49,091 bases of DNA from NCBI RefSeq assembly GCF_003478335.1, contig NZ_QUFB01000020.1, forward strand, positions 1 through 49,091, read 5' to 3'. Of this stretch, positions 34,006 through 42,612 are shown piece after piece. Each line of letters begins with the position of its first letter. Position 1 is the first letter of the stretch. The notes under the pieces were generated by a model. The model had not been told where the DNA came from. It ran no database searches and worked only from the letters and a program-made list of their open reading frames with translations. This DNA comes from Clostridium sp. AM49-4BH. GTDB taxonomy: Bacteria; Bacillota; Clostridia; Lachnospirales; Lachnospiraceae. Both the position numbers and the translations under genes were made by a program.

Positions 34006-34611
34006 ATGAAAAATAAGAGAAAGATATTGCTGGTATCCGGAATTGGAATTGTCATTATGGCAATCGCTATTGGAGTGACGATTGCAGTAAACCGTCCGGG
34101 TACTATGAAGAATAGCCGTCAGGCTGCATCAGGGCAGACGACAGAGAGTAAGGAAAAGGACAATGAGCTTCCGGTTTTGCCGATTGGTACAGATACTCCA
34201 CAGTCGGGAGATGATACATCAACCACACAGAGTGATAGTGGTACGCATGGAAAAAAGGCATCACGGGAGCAGGCAGAGTCCAAAGGGAAAAAGAATGATT
34301 CGAAATCGCCGGACCCAAAGAATACAACCGGTGCAGACAGCAAAGCGAAAGCAGATAAAAAGCCCTTACATTCGGAAAATCAGGTGCCATCGGATTCTAA
34401 AGCGGATACAACAAAACAGGAGGATCAGCCGGAGAATCCAGATCGCGATCAAAGCAATGATGGCAATGGTAAAGATTCCGCTACAGGGTCAGATCAGACA
34501 ACGAATAACAATAAGAAACCGGAAAATCAGAAAGATGGTGGATCAGACAAATCAGATTCCGGCAAAAAAAGTTCGGATACGATAGAGCTTCCATTTGTTC
34601 CGGCTGAATAG
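34006..34611 (+). CDS. Membrane-anchored low-complexity protein with peptide-tail echoes
   Basis: A 201-residue protein. An N-terminal membrane helix (residues 8-28, after MKNKRKI) is followed by a disordered outer region rich in Lys, Asp, Ser, Thr and Gly. ELPVLPIGTDTP at 54-65 resembles the tail of peptide 3, and the C-terminus IELPFVPAE contains ELPFVP from the tail of peptide 2. These are the only Pro/hydrophobic islands in the disordered part. The start is ATG 34006 with AGAGGTG upstream; the frame is open from 33925 but lacks a site there. The ABC transporter follows 46 bases later. It may be a binding or presenting partner for the peptides; this is inference. Confidence 0.65.
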   Translation: MKNKRKILLVSGIGIVIMAIAIGVTIAVNRPGTMKNSRQAASGQTTESKEKDNELPVLPIGTDTPQSGDDTSTTQSDSGTHGKKASREQAESKGKKNDSKSPDPKNTTGADSKAKADKKPLHSENQVPSDSKADTTKQEDQPENPDRDQSNDGNGKDSATGSDQTTNNNKKPENQKDGGSDKSDSGKKSSDTIELPFVPAE

Positions 34612-34656
34612 GAGGCTGCTTTCGAAAATGAAGTGAAGAAGGATTGGAGGGTATCG

Positions 34657-36486
34657 GTGAAAGAAAAAAGTACACTTACATGGCTTAGAAAAGTGACAAA
34701 GAAATACCGTTCCTTTGTTGTGCTGTTGGCCATATTTGAAATTATCGTGAGTGGACTTGGGGTCTGTTATGCCCTTGTAATGAAGCAGATGGTTGACCGT
34801 GCTGTAGCAAAGGACAGCCATGGTTTTGTGATGGGAATGATAGGGTTTGGACTTCTTGTTTTAAGCCAACTTGCGATCCGCATCATAACGAGACAGGTTT
34901 CGGAATATACCAGAAGCAGCATGGAAAATACCTTGAAGCAGGAGATGTTTTATTCCCTGCTGACAAAGGATTATGGAAGCGTTAGTTTGAAGCATTCGGA
35001 GGAGTGGATGAACCGCCTTACATCAGACACTGTTGTTTGTGCGGACGGCATGACGGACATTTTGCCGGGATTTTTGGGGATGCTGATACGGCTGGTGGGT
35101 TCTATGGTGCTTATTCTATATTTACAGCCGGGACTGGCAGTGATCATGATCCCCGGTGGAATACTCTTTCTGGTGATTACGGTCGTACTTCGAAAACCGC
35201 TCAAGAGATTTCACAAGGATGTTCAGGAAAAAGACGGGAAAGTCCGAACGTATCTACAGGAGCGGATCAGCAGCATGCTTGTGGCCCGTGTCTTTGGAGC
35301 AGAAAATATAGCGGTGGAACAGGCGGCAGATACGATGGAGCTTCATAAAAGCTCCCGTATGAGAAAAGCGTGGATCTCCAACATTTGTAATAGCGGATTC
35401 AGCCTTGTGATCAATGGAATGTATCTTTTGGGAATTGGATTTTGCGGCTATGGCATTATCCATGGAAATGTGACTTTTGGTACGCTGACCGCTATGATCC
35501 AGTTGATCGGGCAGCTCCAGTCACCTCTTGCCGGCCTGGGGGGATATGTGCCAAGGTATTATACCATGATCGCCAGTGCTGAGCGGCTGATGGAAGTGGA
35601 GCAATATGAAGATATAGAGGAGTCAGGGCGTCGCAGTATCGAAGAAATCCGGAAGCTATATGCGGAACAGATCCGGGAGATTACTTTTCACCAGGTTTCT
35701 TTCCGTTATCCGGGGAAAGCGGATACAGGCAGTTCAACGGTGCGGGAAGGTGATGTTGTAGCGGCAAATGGCGCAGATACTGATATTGCCGAACATAAAA
35801 GAGATGTGTTACAGAATGTTTCTTTCTCGATAAAGAAGAGTGATTTTGTGGCGGTTACCGGAACTTCCGGCTGTGGCAAATCTACCATGTTAAAGCTCTT
35901 GATGGGAATTTACCGTCCACAGACAGGAACGATATCGGTGATCTTGAACAATGGTACAAGTATTGCCATAGAGAATATGAACAGACTATTTGCTTATGTA
36001 CCGCAGGGAAATTTTTTGATGGGAGGCAGCATCCGGGATGTGATCACCTTTGGAAAGTCAAAGGTGGATGGGACTGCAGACTGCCCGAAAACGGATAGTG
36101 TCGACAGGAATCACGCTGACAGAAATGATATGGATCCTGACGAGAAACTAAAGAGGGCGGTTCATCTTGCCTGTGCAGATTTTGTCTATGACCTGCCGAT
36201 GCAGCTTGACACGATCCTTGGAGAAAAGGGAGCGGGACTCTCAGAAGGGCAGATGCAGCGGATCGCCATTGCAAGAGCACTATATGCGGATCGTCCGGTA
36301 TTGATATTGGATGAATCCACCAGTGCGCTGGATCAGCAGACGGAACGAAAGCTGCTTGATAATCTGAAGCAGCTTACGGATAAGACGGTGTTGTTTGTAT
36401 CCCATAGGTTGCCTGCGTTGGAGATCTGCAGCAAACGGCTTCATTTTGAAGAGGGAATTACGCTAGATCATTCCTTTCGTCCGTAG
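34657..36486 (+). CDS. ABC exporter (membrane plus ATPase domains), peptide-exporter-like
   Basis: A 609-residue half-transporter. The membrane domain (residues 20-310) has six hydrophobic segments in the order usual for ABC exporters. The ATPase domain has Walker A GTSGCGKST near residue 405, signature LSEGQMQRIAIARAL near 527 and Walker B VLILDES near 548. No C39 peptidase precedes it. Two acidic low-complexity inserts lie near residues 352-384 and 466-496; most family members lack these. The start is GTG 34657, behind ATTGGAGGG. The stop overlaps the convergent AraC gene by 19 bases. Position after the peptide modules suggests it exports a peptide. Confidence 0.8.
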   Translation: MKEKSTLTWLRKVTKKYRSFVVLLAIFEIIVSGLGVCYALVMKQMVDRAVAKDSHGFVMGMIGFGLLVLSQLAIRIITRQVSEYTRSSMENTLKQEMFYSLLTKDYGSVSLKHSEEWMNRLTSDTVVCADGMTDILPGFLGMLIRLVGSMVLILYLQPGLAVIMIPGGILFLVITVVLRKPLKRFHKDVQEKDGKVRTYLQERISSMLVARVFGAENIAVEQAADTMELHKSSRMRKAWISNICNSGFSLVINGMYLLGIGFCGYGIIHGNVTFGTLTAMIQLIGQLQSPLAGLGGYVPRYYTMIASAERLMEVEQYEDIEESGRRSIEEIRKLYAEQIREITFHQVSFRYPGKADTGSSTVREGDVVAANGADTDIAEHKRDVLQNVSFSIKKSDFVAVTGTSGCGKSTMLKLLMGIYRPQTGTISVILNNGTSIAIENMNRLFAYVPQGNFLMGGSIRDVITFGKSKVDGTADCPKTDSVDRNHADRNDMDPDEKLKRAVHLACADFVYDLPMQLDTILGEKGAGLSEGQMQRIAIARALYADRPVLILDESTSALDQQTERKLLDNLKQLTDKTVLFVSHRLPALEICSKRLHFEEGITLDHSFRP

Positions 36487-37667
36487 ATTTCACGGTATTG
36501 ACGCAGAGTGTATCCGGTGTGTTTTTTGAATTGGGTTCCCAAGTGGCTTTGCGATGAAAATCCCAGATAAGTTGCGATCTCAATATAGGAATAATCGGAA
36601 TAGATCAGTAGATTTTTGGCACGGTTGATCTTCTCCTGAAGAATGTAACCGGATATACTGATCCCTTCGCATTCCTTGAATAGCTGGGAGAGGTAGTTGG
36701 GGTTACAGTCTGCTTCAGCAGCCAAATCTTCTAGTGTGATCCGGTCATGTAAATGAGAAAAGATAAAATCCTTGCATTTATTAATGCGGGGATTTTTCTG
36801 TTTTTTCAAAATGCCTTTCTGCTTCTCTTTGATCTCATGAACCATTTCAGCATATTGGAATTCTGCTTTGTGGGCAAGGGGAGCGACAAGGGCAAGATCC
36901 TTGCACTCTTCAATCTGTTGGATGTAGGAATCGCTCAGAGAAAAGGAAATTTCCGGAGAGAGTCCTCCGCGGATCGCAGCCCGGCTTGCGAGAGTGACCA
37001 GAACAATACCGAGATTTTTGAGATTGCGCAAGGGGTCCTTTGCAAGAGTGCCGATCGTTCCGTCATAATCCTCTTGCAGGCTTTTTTCTAATTGGATCAG
37101 ATCACCGTTTTCGATGCTGCCAAATTCCCGCATCTCCTGATCGTAGGGATTATGATGGACATTATTTTCATGGTTTTCAAATAGTATATCGTTAAAGTGT
37201 TTTTGTACTTTTCCCGTATGGTCATGATTGAGGCAGTTAGTCTCTATGATCTGCTCGGTTGTTGATTCTACTCCGGTGATCATATGGTTCAGAAACAATA
37301 TATCTTCCAGGTAGTCATCCGGATTGACCTGTGGAACGTATTTTTCAATTTCTTCTTCTAATATTAGTTCGTTGTAGTCGCAGTTCAGATAAACAGGAGA
37401 GGCAAAACTGACAGGACCGACAATATAAATAGCATTGTGGCCTGTAACGATGCCGTAAATATTTTTTTGCCGGATGGATCGTAGACAAGGAATTCCCTGT
37501 GGCAGTGATTCCAGTAAAAAGTCCAGAAAATCCTTGTCTTTGATATAGGTATCCTGAAAAGCAAGGACTTTGCAGCAGGAAAAAGTAATTTCCCCGTCGA
37601 TGGTTAATTTATATGCATGAGTGTGTATTTTTTTGGAAAGATATTGAAGTAAAATGGTATCTTGCAT
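36468..37667 (-). CDS. AraC-family transcriptional regulator
   Basis: A 399-residue protein. The C-terminal 100 residues are the AraC DNA-binding domain with LEDLAAEADCNPNYLSQLFK and YIEIATYLGFSSQSHLGTQF. The N-terminal 290 residues contain a mixed sensing domain that I cannot name. The start is ATG 37667 behind AGGAGG. It is divergent from the GH5 gene, with a 175-base intergenic region containing an inverted CCGTTTC/GAAACGG pair. It likely controls the glycan cluster 37843-45681 in response to a sugar. The 3' end overlaps the ABC transporter gene tail to tail. Confidence 0.85.
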   Translation of the reverse strand: MQDTILLQYLSKKIHTHAYKLTIDGEITFSCCKVLAFQDTYIKDKDFLDFLLESLPQGIPCLRSIRQKNIYGIVTGHNAIYIVGPVSFASPVYLNCDYNELILEEEIEKYVPQVNPDDYLEDILFLNHMITGVESTTEQIIETNCLNHDHTGKVQKHFNDILFENHENNVHHNPYDQEMREFGSIENGDLIQLEKSLQEDYDGTIGTLAKDPLRNLKNLGIVLVTLASRAAIRGGLSPEISFSLSDSYIQQIEECKDLALVAPLAHKAEFQYAEMVHEIKEKQKGILKKQKNPRINKCKDFIFSHLHDRITLEDLAAEADCNPNYLSQLFKECEGISISGYILQEKINRAKNLLIYSDYSYIEIATYLGFSSQSHLGTQFKKHTGYTLRQYREIYGRKE

Positions 37668-37761
37668 CAGGGGTTCCTCCTATTCTGTCATGTTATAGAT
37701 GAAGTATATCATATTATCTGATAATTATGTTAAAAATCTAATATTTTTAATATAAATGAGC

Positions 37762-37810
37762 CCGTTTCCATCATAAAATGTAGTCACAAGTTAAGAAACA
37801 ACCGAAACGG
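37762..37810 (+). promoter_or_regulatory. Inverted repeat in the AraC/GH5 intergenic region
   Basis: CCGTTTC (37762-37768) and GAAACGG (37804-37810) are inverted copies with 35 bases between, a spacing that would allow binding of an AraC dimer. It lies 33 bases before the GH5 start. This is a weak assignment. Confidence 0.35.
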
Positions 37811-37842
37811 AATATCTAAAAAGAAAGGTAGGGTGAACATTT

Positions 37843-39012
37843 ATGAAAGTGAAGGGTGTTAATTTAGGAAACTGGCTTGTTCTGGAAAAGTGGATGAATC
37901 CGGCATTGTTTGAAGGAACCACGGCAGAGGATGAGTATTGGCTTCCAAGACAGTTGCCAAAAGAGGTGTATGAGGCAAGGATCAAGATCCATCGCAGTGA
38001 GTACATTACGGAGCGTGATTTTGTAACGATCAAATCATGGGGATTGGATGCGGTTCGTATTCCGGTACCATATTTTATTTTTGGAGACAGAGAGCCGTTT
38101 ATTGGATGCATTGAGGATCTGGACAAGGCATTCAACTGGGCTGAAAAATATGGATTGAAGATACTGGTCGATCTGCATACTGCACCGGGGGGACAGAACG
38201 GATCTGATAATGGCGGAATCTGCGGCGTGTGTAAATGGGCACAGAATCCGGAAGAGGTGGAATTTGTTCATACCGTATTGGAACGACTGGCACAAAGATA
38301 CGGACACAGAGAAGGACTCTGGGGAATTGAGCTGATCAATGAACCGGCATTGCAGGGAGCATGGGAGCTTCTCAATATTCAGAAAAGATATCCACCGGTA
38401 GACGAGGAGATGGCGAAAGGAAGCGCTCCGATCACCGTGGAATTCATCCGAAAGTTTTATCTGGATGCGTATGACCGCATTGAAAAATATCTGTCAGAGG
38501 ATAAATACATCGTTATTCACGACGGATTCGAACTTACTATCTGGAAAGATTTTATGCGGGAAGAAAAGTATAAAAATGTCGTTCTGGATACCCATCAATA
38601 TTTGATGATGGCAGAAATGATGGGATGTGAGCAGACAGTAGAAGGATACGAAAAATATGTGAAAGAGCACTTCATGAAGGAGATCGAGGAAATGCAGCAG
38701 TATTTCCCGGTTATCTGCGGTGAGTGGTGTCTGTTTAATTCTCTTGCCTGTGGTTGGGATACTAAGGGAGGACAGACTGTTCTTAACGGACTGGAAGGTG
38801 CTTCTGTGGAGACGTATACTCCAGAGCAGAAAAAGGAAATCTATCAGGCGGTTGCCAAAATGCAGAAGGAGGCCTGGGATAAGGGATCCGGATATTTTTA
38901 CTGGAGTTATAAGTTGCTTACAGATACAGTCAACACAGATGGCTGGGTCGGCTGGGACAGCTGGGATCTGGGACGTTGTGTTGATTTTGGATGGTTTCCG
39001 TTAGATAAATAA
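37843..39012 (+). CDS. GH5-family glucan beta-glucosidase-like enzyme
   Basis: A 389-residue cytosolic enzyme without signal peptide. It opens VKGVNLGNWLVLEKWMNP, as exo-beta-1,3-glucanases do. The acid/base Glu is in WGIELINEPALQG near residue 168 and the nucleophile Glu in FPVICGEWCLF near 291. A barrel-closing segment SGYFYWSYKLLTDT follows. This pattern fits GH5 exo-glucan glucosidases (subfamily 9-like, from memory). It would cleave glucose from beta-linked oligosaccharides brought in by the symporter 25 bases downstream. It is the first gene of the cluster and sits directly behind the putative AraC site. Confidence 0.8.
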   Translation: MKVKGVNLGNWLVLEKWMNPALFEGTTAEDEYWLPRQLPKEVYEARIKIHRSEYITERDFVTIKSWGLDAVRIPVPYFIFGDREPFIGCIEDLDKAFNWAEKYGLKILVDLHTAPGGQNGSDNGGICGVCKWAQNPEEVEFVHTVLERLAQRYGHREGLWGIELINEPALQGAWELLNIQKRYPPVDEEMAKGSAPITVEFIRKFYLDAYDRIEKYLSEDKYIVIHDGFELTIWKDFMREEKYKNVVLDTHQYLMMAEMMGCEQTVEGYEKYVKEHFMKEIEEMQQYFPVICGEWCLFNSLACGWDTKGGQTVLNGLEGASVETYTPEQKKEIYQAVAKMQKEAWDKGSGYFYWSYKLLTDTVNTDGWVGWDSWDLGRCVDFGWFPLDK

Positions 39013-39036
39013 ATTACAAAATAGGAGGTAACAAGT

Positions 39037-40434
39037 ATGAATGATAATAAGATGAATCCAAATGCAAGACTTACCTTTTTAGAGCGTTTTGCTTATGGTA
39101 TAGGAGATTATGCAGGAAATTTAGTATATTCTGCAATTAGTGCATTTTTGTTGGTATATTACACGAATGTGGTGGGAGCCAGTGCAGCAGCAGCCGCTTC
39201 GATCATTGCAATTTCAAAAATATTTGATGGTATTTCAGATCTGGTAATGGGATATATTATTGATCATACCCATAGTAAATGGGGAAAAGCCCGTCCATGG
39301 ATCGCCAGATTATGTATTCCGCTGGCTGTGTGTACGGTTCTGATGTTTACCGTTCCGGCATCATTTGTTGGCAAGACACAGTTAGCTTATATGTTCCTAA
39401 CATATAACTTGGTATCCACGATCTTCTATACAGGAATCAATGTTCCGTATGCTACGCTTAACGGATTGATGACAACCAACCAGTATGAGAGAGGTCTTCT
39501 TGGCAACTTCCGTAACCTTTTGGCAACGGCAGGAACGATGACGATCAACACCGTCGTATTAAAGATGACAGCAGCTTTTGGTGGTGGAGATGTTTATTCC
39601 CAGAAAGGTTGGTCGCTGACATTTATCGTTTTAATGATCGTATTTGTAATCCTGAATATGTTCACATTCTTTATGTGTAAAGAACGTGTCGTAGAGAGTG
39701 GTTCCGATCAGAAAGAAACAAAGGAGAATCGGATTTCTTTCTTCAAGGGGATCAAGGGATTATTTGTAAATAAGTACTGGGTACTGCTTGTAATCGCAAT
39801 CTTTGCAATGTACTTTATGATGTCCTGTTTCTTCGGATCAGCTGTATATTTTGCGCAATATAATGTTGGAAATGCCGGAAAATACGCAATTATTTCGAAC
39901 TGTCTGTCCATGGCACAGATTGCATTTCTGTTTGTGACACCGTTTATCATGAAAAAGGTTTCCAAGAAAAATCTGTTTATGTGTGGAATGGCTGTTTCCG
40001 GAATCGGATTCCTTCTCTCCGGTTTTACAACAAATGTAACACTTACCTGTGTATTATCTGTTGTAAAGGGTATGGGATTTGCTTGTGGAGGAGCATCCAT
40101 GTTTGGTCTTTTGCAGGATGCGATCACTTATGGAGAGTGGTACAACGGTTATGGTACTGCCGGCATGGGCAACGCAGCTTCCTCTTTCTGTATGAAAGTT
40201 GGATCCGGTATCGGTACTGCAGCACTGGGCTGGGTTTTAGGTTTCGGTGGATTTGATGCAAAGAATGCAGTACAGTCGGCAAAAGCATTGGCTGCGATCA
40301 ACTGGTCCTTTGCTTGGATCCCATTTATAATGGTTGTGATCGTCGTAATCTGCATGGTATTCTTTGATCTGGATAAGAAATACGATCAGGTTATCGCAGA
40401 TCTGGAGCAGGGAAAGCATCGTAACGATCAGTAG
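39037..40434 (+). CDS. GPH-family sugar:cation symporter
   Basis: A 465-residue membrane protein with twelve predicted helices. The N-terminal signature is RFAYGIGDYAGNLVYSAISA, followed by DGISDLVMGYIIDHTHSKWG, and ARPWI follows, typical of glycoside-pentoside-hexuronide symporters (MelB/XynB type). It starts at ATG 39037 after TAGGAGGT. It imports an oligosaccharide together with Na+ or H+, supplying the cytosolic hydrolases around it. The substrate is not determined by sequence. Confidence 0.9.
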   Translation: MNDNKMNPNARLTFLERFAYGIGDYAGNLVYSAISAFLLVYYTNVVGASAAAAASIIAISKIFDGISDLVMGYIIDHTHSKWGKARPWIARLCIPLAVCTVLMFTVPASFVGKTQLAYMFLTYNLVSTIFYTGINVPYATLNGLMTTNQYERGLLGNFRNLLATAGTMTINTVVLKMTAAFGGGDVYSQKGWSLTFIVLMIVFVILNMFTFFMCKERVVESGSDQKETKENRISFFKGIKGLFVNKYWVLLVIAIFAMYFMMSCFFGSAVYFAQYNVGNAGKYAIISNCLSMAQIAFLFVTPFIMKKVSKKNLFMCGMAVSGIGFLLSGFTTNVTLTCVLSVVKGMGFACGGASMFGLLQDAITYGEWYNGYGTAGMGNAASSFCMKVGSGIGTAALGWVLGFGGFDAKNAVQSAKALAAINWSFAWIPFIMVVIVVICMVFFDLDKKYDQVIADLEQGKHRNDQ

Positions 40435-40490
40435 TAATTTGTAATCTGACAGAAAGCGTGCATTTGTCAGCAGTTTTCTATTAATAAAAA

Positions 40491-40525
40491 AGACCTTCCG
40501 AGATCATTATGGTTTTGGAAGGTCT
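40491..40525. terminator. Hairpin between symporter and GH42 genes
   Basis: A perfect nine-base stem (40491-40499 with 40517-40525) with a 17-base loop. On the plus strand the following bases are GTCTTATAT; on the minus strand a run of T follows. It may partially stop transcription between the two genes. Confidence 0.5.
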
Positions 40526-40560
40526 GTCTTATATGAATCTATGCGTGATGGAGGAATGTT

Positions 40561-42612
40561 ATGAAAGACTTAGAAAGAAATGATATAATATTTGGCGCAG
40601 CATATTATCCGGAGTATATGCCCTACGAACGTTTACAGGAGGATATTGCCATGATGCAGGAGGCAGGTATGAATACTGTCCGTATTGCCGAGTCGACCTG
40701 GAGCACGTTGGAACCGGTCGAGGGGAAATTCGATTTTTCTTATGTTGACAAAGTTCTTGCAGCGGTAGAAAAAGCCGGGATGTATGCAGTGATCGGGACA
40801 CCTACTTATGCCATTCCTTCCTGGCTGGAAAAGAAATGCCCGGAGGTGATGGTATTTAATGGTTACACCAGAGCAAAATATGGACGGCGCCAGATCATGG
40901 ATATTGTTCATCCGGTGTTTCGGCAGTGTGCTGAAAATGTGATTTGCAGATTGCTCGAACATACAGCGAAGAATCCGTGTGTTATCGGCTATCAGATTGA
41001 TAACGAGACAAAACATTACGGCACTGCTTCTCCTGAGGTACAGGCAATGTTCGTGGAGTATCTTAAAGAGCAGTTTCATACGACAGAGCGGTTAAATGAT
41101 GTGTTTGGACTGCGTTATTGGAGTAATTCGATCCATGACTGGTCAGATTTTCCGGATATGGCCGGATGTATTCACGGCGGGCTTGCCAGTGAATTTGCCA
41201 AATTTCAGAGGAGTCTGGCGGCAGAATATCTGATGTGGCAGTCCGAGATCGTAAAGAAATATAAGAGGCAGGATCAGTTCATTACGCATAATTTTGATTT
41301 CGAATGGAAGAAATTCGGAGCGGATATTGCTCAGGATGGATATTCTTATGGAGTGCAGCCGGACATAAATCATTATGAAGCGTCTAAGGCAGTAACGATT
41401 GCGGGAACGGATATTTACCATCCGACACAAGATGATCTGACCGGGGCAGAAATCGCATTTGGCGGTGATTCTATCCGTACCTTGAAGGATAGTTCATATT
41501 TGGTACTGGAATGCCAGGCACAGGCATTTAAATACTGGACGCCGTATCCGGGGCAGCTGCGACTGCAGGGATACAGCCATCTGGCAAGTGGTGCCGAAGG
41601 GATCATGTACTGGAACTGGCACTCCATTCATAACGGATATGAGACATACTGGAAAGGCGTTTTAAGCCATGATCTTGCTGTAAATCCTGCTTATGAAGAA
41701 GCCGGAATGTTTGGAAGAGAGATAGCAGGAATCGGAAAGGATGTCCTGTGCATTTCAAGAAAAAGCCCGGTGGCATTGGTAGTAGATAATCAATCATTAA
41801 CCAGTTTCCGGTGGTTTCCAATTGACAAGGATTTAAGCTATAACGATGTGGTACGCCGGATGTATGACTGCCTGTATGAAATGAATATTCCGTGTGATGT
41901 GATAGATATTCATCAGATGGAAGAACGCTTTGAGCAGAAGGATAAGCCATATCAGATGATCGTTACTCCTGCGTTATACAGTGTTTCAGATACCTTTATA
42001 CAGAAACTAAAGAAATATGTACAGTCAGGGGGTGTGCTTGTCAGCTCCTTTAAGTCCTTTGTGTCAGATCGTCATTTAAGCGTGTATCCGGATGCGCAGC
42101 CTCATGGTATGACCGAGTGCTTCGGTATGAGCTATAACCAGTTTACTGAGCCTGGGCGGATCAAGGTTGCCGGAGAACAGGTTTTATATTTTGCAGAATT
42201 GCTAAAACCGGACAGTGCTCAAGTAATGGAACAATATGAGCATAAATACTGGGGAAAATATGCGGCGGTTACAAAGAATTCTTTTGGTCAGGGATATGGA
42301 TATTATATCGGTTGTTACGTAACAAAGGACAAGCTGAAAGAAATATTGAAGGATGCCATAGCATGTGCCCACATTGACAATTATTTTAAGGATAATATTA
42401 TGTGGCCGGTGATCGTTCGCAGTGGGATCAATGATAAACATGAGAAGATCCACTATATTCTTCACTACAGCGAAGATGAGAAAGAGATTCCATGTCCTTT
42501 TGAAATGGTGGAAGATATTCTTACCGGACAGTGTTATAAAAAGGAGCAGAGTCTGCCGTTGAAAGACTGGGGCGTTATGATTTTGCGGGAGAAGGAAGGA
42601 GGAAAAGAATGA
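40561..42612 (+). CDS. GH42 beta-galactosidase
   Basis: A 683-residue enzyme with a TIM barrel (1-400) opening FGAAYYPEYMPYERLQEDIA and carrying the acid/base Glu in VIGYQIDNETKHYG near residue 148. The nucleophile Glu is likely in YLVLECQAQAFKYWTPYPGQ near 318. The rest of the family, a trimerisation-like flavodoxin domain (about 405-600) and a C-terminal beta domain, is also present. No signal peptide, so it acts inside the cell. It starts at ATG 40561 behind GGAGGAA and overlaps GH30 by four bases. It removes beta-galactosyl units from imported glycans; activity on beta-1,3 or 1,4 links cannot be read. Confidence 0.85.
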   Translation: MKDLERNDIIFGAAYYPEYMPYERLQEDIAMMQEAGMNTVRIAESTWSTLEPVEGKFDFSYVDKVLAAVEKAGMYAVIGTPTYAIPSWLEKKCPEVMVFNGYTRAKYGRRQIMDIVHPVFRQCAENVICRLLEHTAKNPCVIGYQIDNETKHYGTASPEVQAMFVEYLKEQFHTTERLNDVFGLRYWSNSIHDWSDFPDMAGCIHGGLASEFAKFQRSLAAEYLMWQSEIVKKYKRQDQFITHNFDFEWKKFGADIAQDGYSYGVQPDINHYEASKAVTIAGTDIYHPTQDDLTGAEIAFGGDSIRTLKDSSYLVLECQAQAFKYWTPYPGQLRLQGYSHLASGAEGIMYWNWHSIHNGYETYWKGVLSHDLAVNPAYEEAGMFGREIAGIGKDVLCISRKSPVALVVDNQSLTSFRWFPIDKDLSYNDVVRRMYDCLYEMNIPCDVIDIHQMEERFEQKDKPYQMIVTPALYSVSDTFIQKLKKYVQSGGVLVSSFKSFVSDRHLSVYPDAQPHGMTECFGMSYNQFTEPGRIKVAGEQVLYFAELLKPDSAQVMEQYEHKYWGKYAAVTKNSFGQGYGYYIGCYVTKDKLKEILKDAIACAHIDNYFKDNIMWPVIVRSGINDKHEKIHYILHYSEDEKEIPCPFEMVEDILTGQCYKKEQSLPLKDWGVMILREKEGGKE

